Of a DNA stretch of 64,000 nucleotides, positions 44,785 to 56,454 are shown in pieces; within the stretch, counting starts at the first letter, position 1; each line of letters begins with the position of its first letter. The stretch spans positions 1,254,377 through 1,318,376 of the forward strand of contig JACEVL010000341.1 in assembly GCA_020284085.1 (NCBI GenBank), given 5' to 3'. A program made the position numbers and the translations under genes. Below the pieces are notes generated by a model, which made no database searches, was not told where the DNA came from, and worked only from the letters and a program-made list of their open reading frames with translations. The stretch is from Aporrectodea caliginosa (taxonomy: Eukaryota > Annelida > Clitellata > Crassiclitellata > Lumbricidae).

Positions 44785-45100
44785 GCATGTGTATGTATAC
44801 ATATATATATATATATATACATGTATGCATGTATTCAGTATGTATGCATGTTTACATGTATACGTATATATAGATCAATAAAAGGATTGATTGACCTATA
44901 TAATGTATGTATGTATGCATGCATGCGTGAATGCATGTATGTATAAGTCTGTTTGTCTATCTAACTATCTATCTATCTATCTGTCTGTCTCTCTGTCTGT
45001 CTGTCTGTCTTTCTGTCTTTCTGTCTGTCTGTCTGCCTGTCTGTCTGTCTGTCTGACGAACTATCTTTATTTATTATCTATCAATCTATTTCTATCTGTC
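44785..45100. repeat. (TA)n, (TATG)n and (CTGT)n microsatellites
   Basis: TA run at 44798-44818, TATGCATG at 44900-44940, and CTGT/CTAT at 44955-45060. Confidence 0.92.
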
Positions 45101-45104
45101 TGTA

Positions 45105-46084
45105 TATCTGAACACTTATATAACAGCTTTTTAAAAGTTCTGTTCTAGTAATCCTTCAAAAACCGCCTCCCAGTCAGTGAGGTCCCTATGTTTACGATCC
45201 AAGCAGGCATTCTTAGCTGCTGGATGACGTCGCACCTAAGAGCGTAACGACAGAAGGGAAACCGTTATCGTATGCTACTCGGTGTAAATTACCAGTTTAT
45301 CGCTTCCTCTCAGAGCATGACAAGATGCAGACGTTAGAGTGTGATGTGTTGGGTTCGATTGTCTCTCTCTGTCGCTCCCACAGCCCGCACCCACTCGGGA
45401 CCAGCACCAATGTCTGATAACAGCATACAATAGAGTGTGACCAGAAGGCTTATTCTGACGGTAACTCTCCGGCTTCCGGATCTCTGTAGCGATTTTTTTA
45501 TAGCAACAAACAAAGTCATGGCCTAGGGGTGGCACATTCCAGACTTCGCAGAAAACTGATAAATTAAAAAATTAAATATTAAACGATGAATTTAGTTCAA
45601 AACTGTGAGCGATACGACAATAAACAAATAATCTTGATTATATTAATGAAAATATATAATGTGTCAGCATTTTAAAGTTGTTTTGTTCTTACTGGTGTCT
45701 TCGGATTTGACTTGTGGTTTATGAGACAAAAATTAAACAGTTAAACCTTTGGAGGGTAAATATTACTTGGCAGTTCCTTCCAGATTATTGACCTAGTTCC
45801 TCATTCAAGAACAGCCAGCTATGGCGTAGTCCCGGCCCTTTGATCCAACTGCTTCTTATCCCAGATGTTCAAAGACATTTACTAGCAGCTGTCTGAATCC
45901 TCGTTATGCCTCACTCTCAATAATATAATCCAATCTAATTTGCCCCATTAGAACTATACCTATTATAGTGCTGAACAGTGCATTATCCAGGCCCAAAGCA
46001 ATAATAGTACTATAGTCTCTAATACTATAACTGCATAATCATGCATCGATGTTACTTGTTGCGTCTTGACAGCAAGTTATGAAA
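45105..46084. other. intergenic, no gene seen
   Basis: Frames of up to 86 codons on the minus strand (45275-45535) overlap each other in two phases and show no domain. Confidence 0.4.
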
Positions 46085-46285
46085 TAAACGAAAATACAAT
46101 ACAATACCCTTATCTCTGGCATGCACTGCCTCCATCTATTCGCTCTCAAATTCTAGCTGGTAACCCCTCCTCCGTTGCTTTTCTCAAAACCTATTTCTTC
46201 CCTGGCGGTCATGCGCACTGGGAGCGCCACTGAACGGTTCACCCTACTAGAGGCGATTTATAAATATTTGAATACAATACATTAT
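46085..46285 (+). mobile_element. CR1/L2-like LINE 3' end
   Basis: Starts after an ATACAATACAATAC tail of another retrocopy. A LHALPPSIRSQILAG-like block, then FPGGHAHWERH, then TAGAGGCGATTTATAAATATTTG and an AATACAATAC tail. Confidence 0.7.
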
Positions 46286-46289
46286 TATT

Positions 46290-47060
46290 ACAAACATTTT
46301 TAACGCGCGCAAGATCAGAAATGCGAATCAGAGGCATTGTTAGTCAGTCGCTATGTGAAGATCTCCTAGATATCCAAATTCTTGAAAGCCAGTGAGAAAT
46401 ATAGAAAGCGTTGAGGCGATTCTTAATGCACGAGAACCCATGACAGCGCAGCATCCAGGCTCAACCACGAGGTCCATACTCGAAGATAGCAGACGCATGG
46501 AGGAATGTAAGCGGACAGTAATGGTTGAAGGTATAGTTGTGATGGTTTATAGATGTTGTTTGCTCATCACTGCATACCAATTACCAATAATGTTATTATA
46601 GTCGCTGTTATTAACAATATTATAGACACCGTAGTCAGTTTAAAAAGTGCCTAAATATACCAAAAATTACCTCTGACGTAAGCGACGGAAAATACGCCAC
46701 CTATTGGCCTGTAGGCACACACTAGTGTCTGTGCTTATCGGACGATTCTCTAAGGACTATTCTTGGAAGGTACTGAGCGAAATTCCCGCTGAAAGCCACT
46801 AACCTAATTACGGCGGAAAGCATTAAACCAGTACGTGGTGGCTTATGGGCGCTCTTGCTCCCGTCAAGCGCTTTGAGCAAGCGGTCGTCAGGCGGGTGAT
46901 GTCAGTCGACAATATACGGGACAGGCCTAACAACAGGCAGCGCTTAAGCAATGGGTCGACGCCCTCAGGCATAATTCTTTGGTCCGCTTAAGCAACTCAA
47001 AACAGTTTCAGCTAAAAAAAAGTTGCATGCTTCCACGTAGACTGTCACTATATAATTATA
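46290..47060. other. intergenic, no gene seen
   Basis: No domain-bearing frame. AAGCGGTCGTCAGGC / AGCGCTTAAGCAATGG text shows weak local repeats. Confidence 0.4.
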
Positions 47061-47064
47061 CGTC

Positions 47065-47265
47065 TAGGTATGTATGAGTGTGCGTGCATGCGTGCATGTA
47101 TGCATGTATGTATGTATGTATGTATGTATGTATGTATGTATGTATGTATGTATGTATGTATGTATGTATCATATGTATGCATGCATGTATTGCATGTACG
47201 TAATAGTCACAATGTATATATGTATGTATGTATCTATGTATGTATGTATGCGTGCAGATTTGATT
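47065..47265. repeat. (TATG)n microsatellite
   Basis: Pure GTAT from 47105 to 47168, then impure. An (ATA)n tract follows at 47440-47483. Confidence 0.95.
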
Positions 47266-47443
47266 TTTGGTTCCTTCTGTTTTTGTTTCGTTTTCTTGAT
47301 TTAGTTGAGTAGGGATGGAATTCCTCTGCCGTCCATTTAGTTCTCGAAAATAACTTGCAAGTTTTGCTGTAGGCTATACAGTTAATGCAATTAGGCCCCT
47401 ATTCAACGGGACTTGTCCCTTTGGGTGTGCCCTTTAATAATAA

Positions 47444-47486
<43 letters not shown>

Positions 47487-47499
47487 GTGACAATTTTTA

Positions 47500-47670
47500 T
47501 GCTTTGCTCCCTCATACCATATGCTTTGCTCCCTCATACCATCTCTTCATAGATAAACAGTCATAAACTTCAGTATAGTAATAATCTGCACTATGTTTGT
47601 GAAATTTTATATACATGTACTGTAGTTTCATGTTATTAATTTTGTTTTGTTTCTGGGAACAATAAATTGA
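47500..47670. repeat. short direct repeat and retro tail
   Basis: ATGCTTTGCTCCCTCATACCAT occurs in tandem at 47499 and 47520. A tail AACAATAAATTGATTTGATT ends near 47680. Confidence 0.65.
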
Positions 47671-47674
47671 TTTG

Positions 47675-47805
47675 ATTTGATATATGTATGTATATGTATC
47701 ATATGTATGTATCATATGTATGTATATATTTATGTATGTATGTTTGTATGTATGATATATGTATGTATCTATGTATGTATGTATGTATGCATGCATGTAT
47801 GTATG

Positions 47806-47839
<34 letters not shown>

Positions 47840-47845
47840 TGTTGG
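47675..47845. repeat. (TATG)n microsatellite
   Basis: ATATGTATGTAT units ending at the start of the LINE fragment. Confidence 0.92.
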
Positions 47846-48300
47846 TGGTTTTTCTAAATTTGACCATATCTCGCATTATATGCGTGACGTACTTCACTGG
47901 CTTCCTGTTTCTCAGCGCATTCAATTTAGGATTTCGGTCTGGGTCTGGCGGTGCCAATTAGGGAGCGCCCCAGCCTACTTTCGTGAGTTCTGTCGCCCTA
48001 CCTCAGGTTTAGCTACCCGCAGAAATCTTCGCTCTGCATCTCGAGGCGAACTTGCTGTTCCCTTTGCGCGCACTTCAAAGATGCAACTTCGTGCCTTCTC
48101 AGTGGTTGGGCCGACCATCTGGAATAATCTTCCTTCAGATCTGCGTGTTCTTCTAGCTGAGACTCTGCATACACCTTTTACAAGAATTTGAAAACTGTTC
48201 TCTATCGCCGTAGTTGGGCTGGGAGCGCCTCTGAGTAGGTTATCTTGGAGGGCGCTATATAAGTCCTCTGAATGAATGAATGAATGAATGAATGAATGTA
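47845..48300 (+). pseudogene. CR1/L2-like LINE C-terminal fragment with 3' end
   Basis: The open frame gives FSKFDHISHYMRDVLHWLP, VSQRIQFRISVWVWRC, NLRSASRGELAVPFARTSKM and FSVVGPTIWNNLPSDLRVLL. This is the LHWLP...F-S-V-x-x-P-x-x-W-N-x-L-P order of CR1/L2 ORF2 C-termini. Its 3' tail is GGGAGCGCCTCTGAGTAGG, GGGCGCTATATAAGTCC and (TGAA)n. It sits between two TATG microsatellites. Confidence 0.85.
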
Positions 48301-48610
48301 CGTATGCATGTCTGTATATATGCATGCATGCATGTATGTACGTAATAATCACCATGTATGTATGTATGCATGCATGCATGTATGTGTGTATGTATTTATG
48401 TATGTACGAACGTAATGATCACTATGTATGTATGGATGCATGTATGTACTGTATGCATGTATGTGTATGTAAGTAATAATCACTATGTATGTATGTATGT
48501 ATGTATGTATGTATGTATGTATGTATGTATGTATGTATGTATGTATGTATGTATGTATGTATGTATGTATGCGTGCATGTGCACATTTGTGCATGTATAT
48601 ATATATATGT
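48300..48610. repeat. (TATG)n microsatellite with ACGTAATAATCAC interruptions
   Basis: Three TATG blocks separated by near-identical spacers (GTACGTAATAATCACCATG, GAACGTAATGATCACTATG, GTAAGTAATAATCACTATG), so about 65-130 bp blocks were duplicated as units. Confidence 0.88.
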
Positions 48611-48619
48611 TTATTTATT

Positions 48620-49385
48620 TGTTTTGTACATACCTATGAATGCATGTAGGCATTTATGACTATAATTTATGTGTTTGCATGTATGTTTGTAAACATTCCT
48701 AAAGCGTCTTTAGAAATCCCTATAGTTCAACGTACGCTGGCGCCTAGAATTTTTTCTCCTAGTTTAATGTATCGGATTTTTCTTCGTTTCTGCTGCGGAT
48801 TTTCAACGTTTCGACCGTATTCCATGAGAATGTTTTCTTGCCCTACGCGACTGCACGTGGAGGGATGGACTTCCTGATGTGCGGTTTGGGATTTATGGAC
48901 CCTTACATGTGCAGTCCGCAGCCGGGAAAACTACGGTTCGGCGGGGGAGAAACGACTCTGGTCTATGGTGGCGCATCGGTATACCGACCGGGAGGTGACA
49001 CGAATGCCTGATTTAATGGCTCGATGGATAGTCTCTGGAACCGATTCCGCCGTCGATAAGACCTCACGTCGAAACCAGTCGCGAAGCTATCGACTGTTAG
49101 TGACTTCGTTTACTTAATATTTTGCTTATTGTTTTAATCGCGCTTTCCGAGTTTCGATTTGACAAAGACATCACCAGGAGAATTGGAGCAACGCTTGCTT
49201 ATAAGGTGCGAGTCACAGCACAACAGACTAACAATCAGTTTGGGTTCCACGTGTGTGCGTGAGCCCGGCGCTGGTCACTCTTCTAGTTTTCTGTGCATTG
49301 TTTTGCTTACTGGTGAAATTTACATTCTTAATGACATTTGACATCGGTTAGGATAGCGCAGAGAGTGCCTCTGATTACTAAAGTT
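48620..49385. other. intergenic, no certain gene
   Basis: No domain-bearing frame. A 3'-tail-like text (AGCGCAGAGAGTGCCTCTG ... TTTCGCTATCCACATT) lies at 49354-49400. Confidence 0.4.
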
Positions 49386-49399
49386 TCGCTATCCACATT

Positions 49400-49845
49400 T
49401 CCAGGACTGCTAATATCGCGATCAAGTATCGCAATACTTGGTATCGCCCATACTTTTTTTTTAGCTTGTCAGCGAATCAGCGATACTCAATACCAATACT
49501 TTTTACCACTATAATTTATGTGGTTTCTCATCCGCTTGAATAAGTGGCGATCAAGGAATAGTGAGAAATAAATCGTTACGCATCGTAAATTGCCTCTTTC
49601 TGCAATCCATGATATTTGATGTGAACGGAAATCGGGAATGTAAAGTAATGTAAATCTTCGACAATTTCTCAGCGCCCACAAAAGTCAGGGAGACCAGCTT
49701 ATTCAAATCAAGTCCGCAATAGCCAAACTCCCCTGTTCGTTACGGTGCCAGGTCGAAATGCAAACGTGAACTTACTTATCGAATAGTATTGGTAAAAGTA
49801 TTGGTTTTGGTACTGGCAATACTTTTTTCCAGTATTGTTAACAGC
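49400..49845. mobile_element. possible palindromic element with AGTATTGGTA motifs
   Basis: AATACTTGGTATCG / CGATACTCAATACCAATAC near 49430-49500 and GTATTGGTAAAAGTATTGG / CTGGCAATACTT near 49785-49830 face each other. An eroded MITE is likely, but I could not fix its ends. Confidence 0.35.
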
Positions 49846-49926
49846 CCGCAAATTTCCTTGATGAATAAATAAGTAATCCTTGACGTTTCGATACATAAGT
49901 CTCGTTCCAGGAATTCTGTAGTTCCG

Positions 49927-50235
49927 TTCAGGCAATTCCGCCACTTAAGGGAAACGAGCATTGCTTCAGCGCTCTTTCCTGGCAACCTGACGTCATCATA
50001 CGTTGCACTCAAAAACAACAGAGGCTCCCTCTCTCGACCCGAGCCTTTGAACGGCTACGTCCCACTGCAGTGCATCTGGTTTCCGGCCAATTTTAGTCGC
50101 AAGCTCTCCAACAAAAATACCGTCAAGTGGGACGTCGGCGTCGAGGTCTTAGCGCCGACTAAGGACGCCGACCCTTACCTGGTTTTATGCGATTTCCTCG
50201 ATGGGAGGTTCAGCACGATCTGGAAAAGAACGGTG
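49927..50235 (+). CDS. possible exon or coding fragment, unrecognised
   Basis: One plus-strand frame is open from about 49927 and reads like real protein of mixed composition (FPGNLTSSYVALKNNRGS, PLNGYVPLQCIWFPANFS, VKWDVGVEVLAPTKDADPY, LVLCDFLDGRFSTIWKR). GC content and codon variety are higher than in the flanks. The frame runs on into the GAAGAA minisatellite at 50405, where it loses sense. I see no clear splice-bounded exon and do not know the family. It could be an exon of a gene outside the window or a retro-fragment. Confidence 0.3.
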
Positions 50236-50404
50236 TTTACTTTACTCTTGAAGCTGTCTCTGTCAATATTTTTGCGAATACGAATGGAAGCTAATGTGAT
50301 GCGATGGCGTATTGTAAATGTAGTGGAATGCCACGTTCTGTGCCAACATTTGCTTTGGCAGGCATTTTGGAAGTATACGTATACAGTCATGAGTAATTGC
50401 GTAT

Positions 50405-50960
50405 ACATGAAGAAGAATCGGAAGAAGAATCCGAAAAAGAATCCGAAGAAGATTGCAAAGAAGAAAACTGCGAAGAAGAATACAAATGTGAAGCAGAATG
50501 CAAATGCGAAGAAGAAGAATGCGAAGAAAAAGACAAATGAGAAGAAGAACGCAAATGCGAAACAGAAGAATGCTCAAAGAATGCAAATGCGAAGAAGACT
50601 GCAATTGCAAAGAAGAAGACAGCGAAGAAGAATGCAAATGCGAAGAAGAATACAAATGTGAAGAAGAATGCAAATGCGAAGAAGAAGAATGCGAAGAAGA
50701 ATGCAAATGCGAAGAAGAAGACTGCGAAGAAAAAGACAAATGAGAAGAAGAAGACTGCGAAGAAGAATGCAAATGCGAAGAAGAAGAATGCGAAGAAGAA
50801 TGCAAATGCGAAGAAGAAGACTGCGAAGAAAAAGACAAATGAGAAGAAGAACGCAAATTCGAAACAGAAGAATGCTCAAAGAATGCAAATGCGAAGAAGA
50901 ATACAGGGAATAAGACTGCGAAGAAGAATGCAAAGAAGAAGAAGAAGAATGCTGATCGAA
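50405..50960. repeat. GAAGAAGAATGCAAATGC minisatellite
   Basis: Units of about 18 bp (GAAGAAGAATGCAAATGC) with GACAAATGAG and TGCGAAGAAGAAGAC variants, arranged in a partly repeated order (the stretch at 50490-50580 recurs at 50800-50890). All frames across it are low complexity. Confidence 0.9.
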
Positions 50961-51535
50961 GAGAAGAATCTGCATATAGCAGAGCTGCTGCTACATGGTA
51001 TAACCATGGACGAAAAATTAGGATGGTAAATGACGTGCACGTGCTTTGCACATAAAGAGTGCCAGTCTGAAGCGGACACGACACGTACAGGAAGCCAGTG
51101 TATACACAAATGACAGATGATTGGCGCCGTCTGTTGACAGAATCAGATGTGCCGCCCTCTGGCCATCGATCACCGGATCTGGAATAGGCCTATCATAGAC
51201 CGGAAACAGCATCCTTAGCAACAGCATTCGTCGTTGGGCGTCGCACAAAACGAAAGATTGTATCTCGGTCAGTGTATACCCACGGCACTCAGCCCTGTCC
51301 CCCGCTCCCCGCCACTACCCCGATCCATACTCCCCGCCACTACCCCGCCACTGCCCCGCCACTACACCGCCACTGCCCCGATCCATATGGTGATTTAAGT
51401 TCGTAGAGAAGCGATGCCGGATTTCGATTATGTGAGATAACGTGATCGTCTTTATGGCAAACAAACCAGATAACTCTCTGACCGAGATCAGGAATACTTC
51501 GATCAATCAATCCATTTAGGAATTAATTCAATCAA
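50961..51535. other. intergenic with CCGCCACTACCC repeats
   Basis: CCCCGCCACTACCCCG units at 51300-51375. No gene. Confidence 0.5.
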
Positions 51536-51539
51536 ACAA

Positions 51540-51850
51540 CCATTCAATCATTCCATTCATTCATCCATTCACACAATCTATCAAAGATCTGCATCTTCAT
51601 TCATTCATTCGTTCGTTCGTTCATTCATTCGTTCATTCATTCATTCATTTATTTATTTATTTATTCATTCATTCATTCATTCATTCATTCATTCATTCAT
51701 TCATTCATTCATTCATTCATCTATTCATCTATTCATCCATTCACCCGATCTGTCAAAGATCTGCGTCTTCATTCATTCATTCATTCGTTCGTTCATTCAT
51801 TCATTCGTTCATTCATTCATTCATTTATTTATTTATTCACATGATTGATT
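51540..51850. repeat. (CATT)n / (TTCG) microsatellite, duplicated block
   Basis: ATTCATTC runs. The block CAAAGATCTGCGTCTTCATT with GTTCGTTCATTCATTC occurs twice (about 51582 and 51757), so a segment of about 175 bp was duplicated. Confidence 0.9.
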
Positions 51851-52480
51851 TTGATCAATTATATATCTTCTGTGCTTATACTTATTGGGTTTAACTGATG
51901 CAGTGATTTATTCAATACCTAATTTATAATCTGATTGATTGTGAGTGATTTGATTAATTTAATTGAATGTCTTTTGGTTCTTAGCTTATTGACTGACTGA
52001 CTGAATGACTGACTGAATGAATAAATGAATGAATGAATAATTAATTAATTAATTGAAAAGGTTGATTCATCTGTTAATTATCATAATTATTGTTTATTAC
52101 AGAACTTTGGCGGATGGTCGAACCTTAAGCAGTAAACACCAGTCACCAATTCATGTTGGAAAAGTTTGCTCTGTATAAGTCCATCGGTTGCCTAAGTACA
52201 GCAGCGGTTGAGGGAAGCGGATATTGCGTTCGTGTTTACAGCCGAAAATTGAATAAGCCGGTCTTTATTTGGAGGCTTTAAGAGGAAATGATGTCCTGGT
52301 CAGAACACGAAAGACAGGAATCAGACGTGTTTATGCTGTTTTCCAGGCCAGAGGATATTGGGCCGGGTTTGGGCTATATTTAGGTCACTTTTGGGCCTCA
52401 TTCGTTTTCGTTCCGTATGCATGGTCAACAAATGCACAGACGATGCGAGAGTTATGTCGAAGATAACTGTCGAGCAGGAA
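51851..52480. other. intergenic, no gene seen
   Basis: TGACTGAATGAATG repeats at 51985-52055. No domain-bearing frame. Confidence 0.4.
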
Positions 52481-52484
52481 CAGC

Positions 52485-52530
52485 AGCTTTATATAGCGCC
52501 CCTTCAAGACATTTACGCTGACGTTGAAAG
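52485..52530 (-). mobile_element. retroelement 3' tail, minus strand
   Basis: AGCTTTATATAGCGCCCC is the reverse complement of the shared 3' core. Confidence 0.55.
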
Positions 52531-52644
52531 CGTCGTTACGGTCCAAGTTCAGACTTTGAAGTTTAGGGTGACAACCCGGGACAGACCCGGAACTGATAAA
52601 AAATGTCCTGTGTCCCGCCCACGTCCTTTCCGGGACAATGAAAC

Positions 52645-52858
52645 GGGCAAACTTATAGTATCGGGGCTGAAGGATTATACAGTATCTTTGGGCATGCTGC
52701 GCGGTGGCTGGACGGTACCAGGTTTTCTGATGACGACACTAACCCTAACCCACCCTCACGACGCCTAACCTCACCCTAACCGACACTCACGACGCCAGTA
52801 ACCTAAAGCACTATATCCTTCAGCTCCAACCCCCCTCCCCCGCTTCTATAAACTTGCC
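52645..52858. mobile_element. MITE with CCCTAA-rich core, second copy
   Basis: Ends GGGCAAACTTATAGTATCGG and (reversed) GGCAAGTTTATAGAAGCGGG, with GGCTGAAGGATTATA / ATATCCTTCAGC just inside. The core has ACACTAACCCTAACCC and CTCACGACGCC repeated. It is related to 6656-7121, where the core is on the other strand. Confidence 0.72.
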
Positions 52859-52869
52859 ATGAAACGTGC

Positions 52870-53620
52870 CGGAATGAATTTTTTCTACTATTAAATACGT
52901 AGAATTTGCTATTTTCAATTTTCCAATAATTAAAAATTAAAAAAAGAAATAACACCATAAACAAATATGCAGCGCCGCACAAAATTTACACATCCGTGGC
53001 ACAATGTAGACTTTAGAGTATGGCTAACTTATGGGTCTGCATTCTGCAATGGAGGCTAATATTTCCAAATAAAAGGCTTAATTTTGGTCTAAATGTTACA
53101 AATATATTTAAGTTGAAGCATTGCGTATGTATAGCGCTCTTTCCAATGAGCACAGCTCCTAATTGAATTTCACTTAGATTGGAAGTAGGCCTACCGTGGT
53201 GTCCCGGAATGGCAGAAAATAAATGCGATCGCCCTACTTTGAACTAATCTTTAAATCAATGTCTGGACTCCAATTAATTCTTAAATCTAGTTCTGGACTC
53301 GGAACTCATATTTTTTGTCAAGTTTATGTCATGTCTGATCTTTAAAATCAAAGTCTGGACTCGGAACCCACCCGTAAACTCCGCTCGACTAATCCTTTAA
53401 TCTAGGTTGGCCTTTGAACACACCCTTGAATCCATGACTGGATTCAGAACTCATCCTTTATTGTATACGACTAATTTAGAGCCCATCCAACAATCCAGGA
53501 TTGAACTCAACCCCAGAAATCATGTTTTGGGATCATGTTTTGGTTACATGTTGAGAGAACTGCTTTATAGCCAACTTTATTAATTAACTTTCATTTAATT
53601 ATAAATAAATTAAGAAGCTT
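52870..53620. other. intergenic, no gene seen
   Basis: GACTCGGAACTCAT-like phrases recur between 53260 and 53520 (degenerate repeat). A minus-strand 3' tail core lies at 53130-53150. No gene. Confidence 0.45.
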
Positions 53621-53623
53621 TTA

Positions 53624-54057
53624 GGGGCCGTCCATAAAGTACGTCACGCTCCAGGGGGAGGGGGGTTTAAGAAAGTGTGACAGTTTGTGACAGGGGAGGG
53701 GGGTCAGGCCATGTGTGACGTCACACATTTATTTTTTTTATATTTTATTTATAATTCATTTTTTATTTTTTAGTAGAATTTCATAGCTTTAAAAATAATT
53801 TTCAAAAATTTTCTGAAACATTTTAATTAGTTTTATGTCAAAATAGCATGAAATGCATATCTCCTGAATGTGTTTTTCACGATTCCTCTCGCTAGGAGCG
53901 CTAGTAATAATGCTGTTGCGAAGCCTTGTTTATGTATTAGCCTTGCTTTCGGAAAGTGTGACGTACTTTAGGGGGGTCCGAGTTTTGTGACAGTTTGTGA
54001 CAGGGGGGGGGGGTAAAAATGGTCAAAAATAGCGTGACGTACTTTATGGACGGCCCC
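53624..54057. mobile_element. PIF/Harbinger-like MITE with perfect 27-bp ends
   Basis: The left end GGGGCCGTCCATAAAGTACG(TCACGCT) and the right end are perfect inverted repeats over 27 bp, flanked by TTA on both sides (53621-53623, 54058-54060). A 3-bp TTA target duplication fits PIF/Harbinger-type transposons. Subterminal GTGACAGTTTGTGACAGGGG occurs near both ends in mirrored position. No transposase. Confidence 0.9.
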
Positions 54058-54119
54058 TTACGAAAATGTAAATAAATAAATAAATAAATCCGATCTTTAT
54101 TATAACCATCGTTCAACTT

Positions 54120-54720
54120 GAGTACAAAATCGGAATACATTAATCATGAGCAGACAGGTTACAAAGGAGTCCGAAAAGGGAAAAATTCCCATTGACTGGG
54201 TACTAAATATACATGGTACCGGCATTATATACACCCTGAACGTAGGATGAAAAGCCATGATAGACTTAGTAAGCTCTCCGACCATCGATAAGTGAACATG
54301 AAAGAAAGAAACCTAAAGACAAAAATAAGACAATATACAGCAATGTACATAAACTACATTGATAGCATCTATAATAGCCTAGCAGTTTCGTAGTAAAGCT
54401 AGTTGGGAACGCCATCATGTACACGCAATACTTTTTTAAAACCTTGGAGATTGCGCCTCTGTTGAAGGAAAGAAGTAAGATTATTCCAGACACTGATGCC
54501 AGTAAATTTGATAGAGAATTCAGGAGAGTTGGAGTGAGCATAAAAAGAGCGGTATATATATATGATATATATATATATACATATAATATATATATTATAT
54601 ATATAATTATATAGTTTGGATTTCCTAGTAAAGTGGGAATGTGTGTAAGAGCCTTGCTGGAAATGTCCTTTGAAGTCAGAGGTAAAAGAGCATGGGTATA
54701 TCTGTACATAAAACACCTAT
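54120..54720 (-). pseudogene. Jockey-like LINE C-terminal fragment
   Basis: The minus frames read MYRYTHALLP, THSHFTRKSKLYN, then after an AT-rich gap YAHSNSPEFSIKFTGISVWN and NLTSFLQQRRNLQGFKKVL. This is the C-terminal order of Jockey-like ORF2. A (TA)n expansion at 54550-54610 lies inside the coding remnant. Confidence 0.75.
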
Positions 54721-55440
54721 CTGAAAGTTAAGCAATCTAAGCTCAAGGAATATGAACTTTTGTTTCTTTTTAAATACTGTCATTCATAACTGAACCAACT
54801 TTATTCATCGTTTATTTGTTTGGCTATCAATCGAGTCTATTTTACAGTGTGCCAGTTTACTGTAAACTGCTGGATATTCGTAATGATTTCTGATCAGTTC
54901 GCAGTTTCTTCAGTCTAATGAAACTTTAAGGTTTATAGGCAGGTCGGCCTATTATTCGCGCATTATAGCATGTCGTTTTAACGTCCCAAATGAAAAATAC
55001 CTTTGCTGAATTAGTCCTATAGTAGTTTTACATATCAAGGTAGCCGCGCCGTAGAGCCCCTTTTGAGTTACTGAAATGGTGGTATATAAGTGCTCTAATA
55101 TATACACACATATACAACAAACCGAAAAAGCGTCATTCAAGTAGGAGAAACTGTGATTTGAAATGTAAGAGTTCTCACAAACAACAAATCTCCATTTCAA
55201 ATGTTATAAAACTCCACCTGATGTCCAAGTCTCCAGGGTTCAAGTGAAATTATACAAACTAGGCGAAACGATAGAGTAGCGGAAGTGACAGTGACTAACG
55301 CAACAGCAAAGATCGTGATCCGTACAGAATGTAAATAAGCGACTGATCGTCGTGGGCGATAATAGGAGATACTCGAATGATAGGCTACGTATTTATAAAC
55401 CAACGTCAGTTGGTTCCTGGTTTAAATTTTCCAAACCCTC
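54721..55440. other. intergenic, no gene seen
   Basis: No domain-bearing frame. Confidence 0.4.
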
Positions 55441-55454
55441 ACAAAAAAGTTTAG

Positions 55455-55603
55455 GCGCACACACACATACAACCACGCGCAAACACACACACGCGCGCGC
55501 GCAACGGATAAGAGTCCTTTAGATGCTCTAAACACCTTTGTGAGGTTCTTAACAGGCGCTTATCCGGATACATGCATAGGCTACATCCGCATGCTCACAC
55601 GCG

Positions 55604-55700
<97 letters not shown>

Positions 55701-55725
55701 ACACACACATACAAACGCACATGCA
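55455..55725. repeat. (CA)n microsatellite
   Basis: Short CA/CG runs at 55457-55502 and an uninterrupted AC tract of about 48 dinucleotides at 55604-55698. Confidence 0.97.
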
Positions 55726-55739
55726 CACGTCAGAACAAG

Positions 55740-55983
55740 CTCCGAGGTTATTCCGGGATGAATCGAGGATGACTCAGAGGTGAATGTTGTCAATTCGCAA
55801 TGGGAGCAATCCACATTCCACAACGATCCCAAACAGCCTATACCGTATGTAACTAAGTAAGTATACCCTAAGGCTTAAGCAATTATAATTATTGTTTCAT
55901 TACCACAGATCAGTTCTTTGCAGCCATGGCATGTACCAACGTCAGAAACAGTACTGATGATCTGAAGATTCTGATGATTCTGA

Positions 55984-56019
<36 letters not shown>

Positions 56020-56035
56020 AGTAATAAATGTAATG
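55740..56035. other. intergenic, (TA)n at 55983-56018
   Basis: No gene. Confidence 0.5.
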
Positions 56036-56095
56036 TAATAAAACATTTATAAAGCGCCACTTAAGAGTCTCTCAGAAGCGCTCAACACGTGGCCA
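56036..56095 (-). mobile_element. retroelement 3' tail, minus strand
   Basis: AATAAAACATTTATAAAGCGCC then CTCTCAGAAGCGCTC is the shared 3' core in reverse. Confidence 0.6.
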
Positions 56096-56099
56096 TCAA

Positions 56100-56450
56100 A
56101 CAGCTGAAAAAAGAAGCTATAATAATTATATACCATATAGATACATATTATATTTATATATATACTAAAAATCGTCTTATATTCGTGTATGTTTCAAAAC
56201 AAGTTTTCCTTGTGCACATGGTCAGGCGCCCCGTCTCTTTTCGGCAGAAATTCTCATCAAAGATACATTTCCCCATGGATTTCCCTTCTGCCCATTGCTC
56301 CTCCTCTCCCGCGGGTTCAATATATCACCGACCGAGGGCACACATTAACCTCAATTTGCTCTGGCCCCTCTGAGGTCTTCTCCCACTGGCTCCTCAGACT
56401 ATTTCCAGCTGATGATAAATTTTCAAACGTCTTCAAGTCCCACTGGTCCA
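56100..56450. other. intergenic, no gene seen
   Basis: No domain-bearing frame. Confidence 0.35.
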
Positions 56451-56454
56451 TTGA

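Noticed and set aside
45275..45535. 86-codon minus-strand ORF with an overlapping second frame
   Set aside because: No domain, and two overlapping phases are equally open, so no support for coding.
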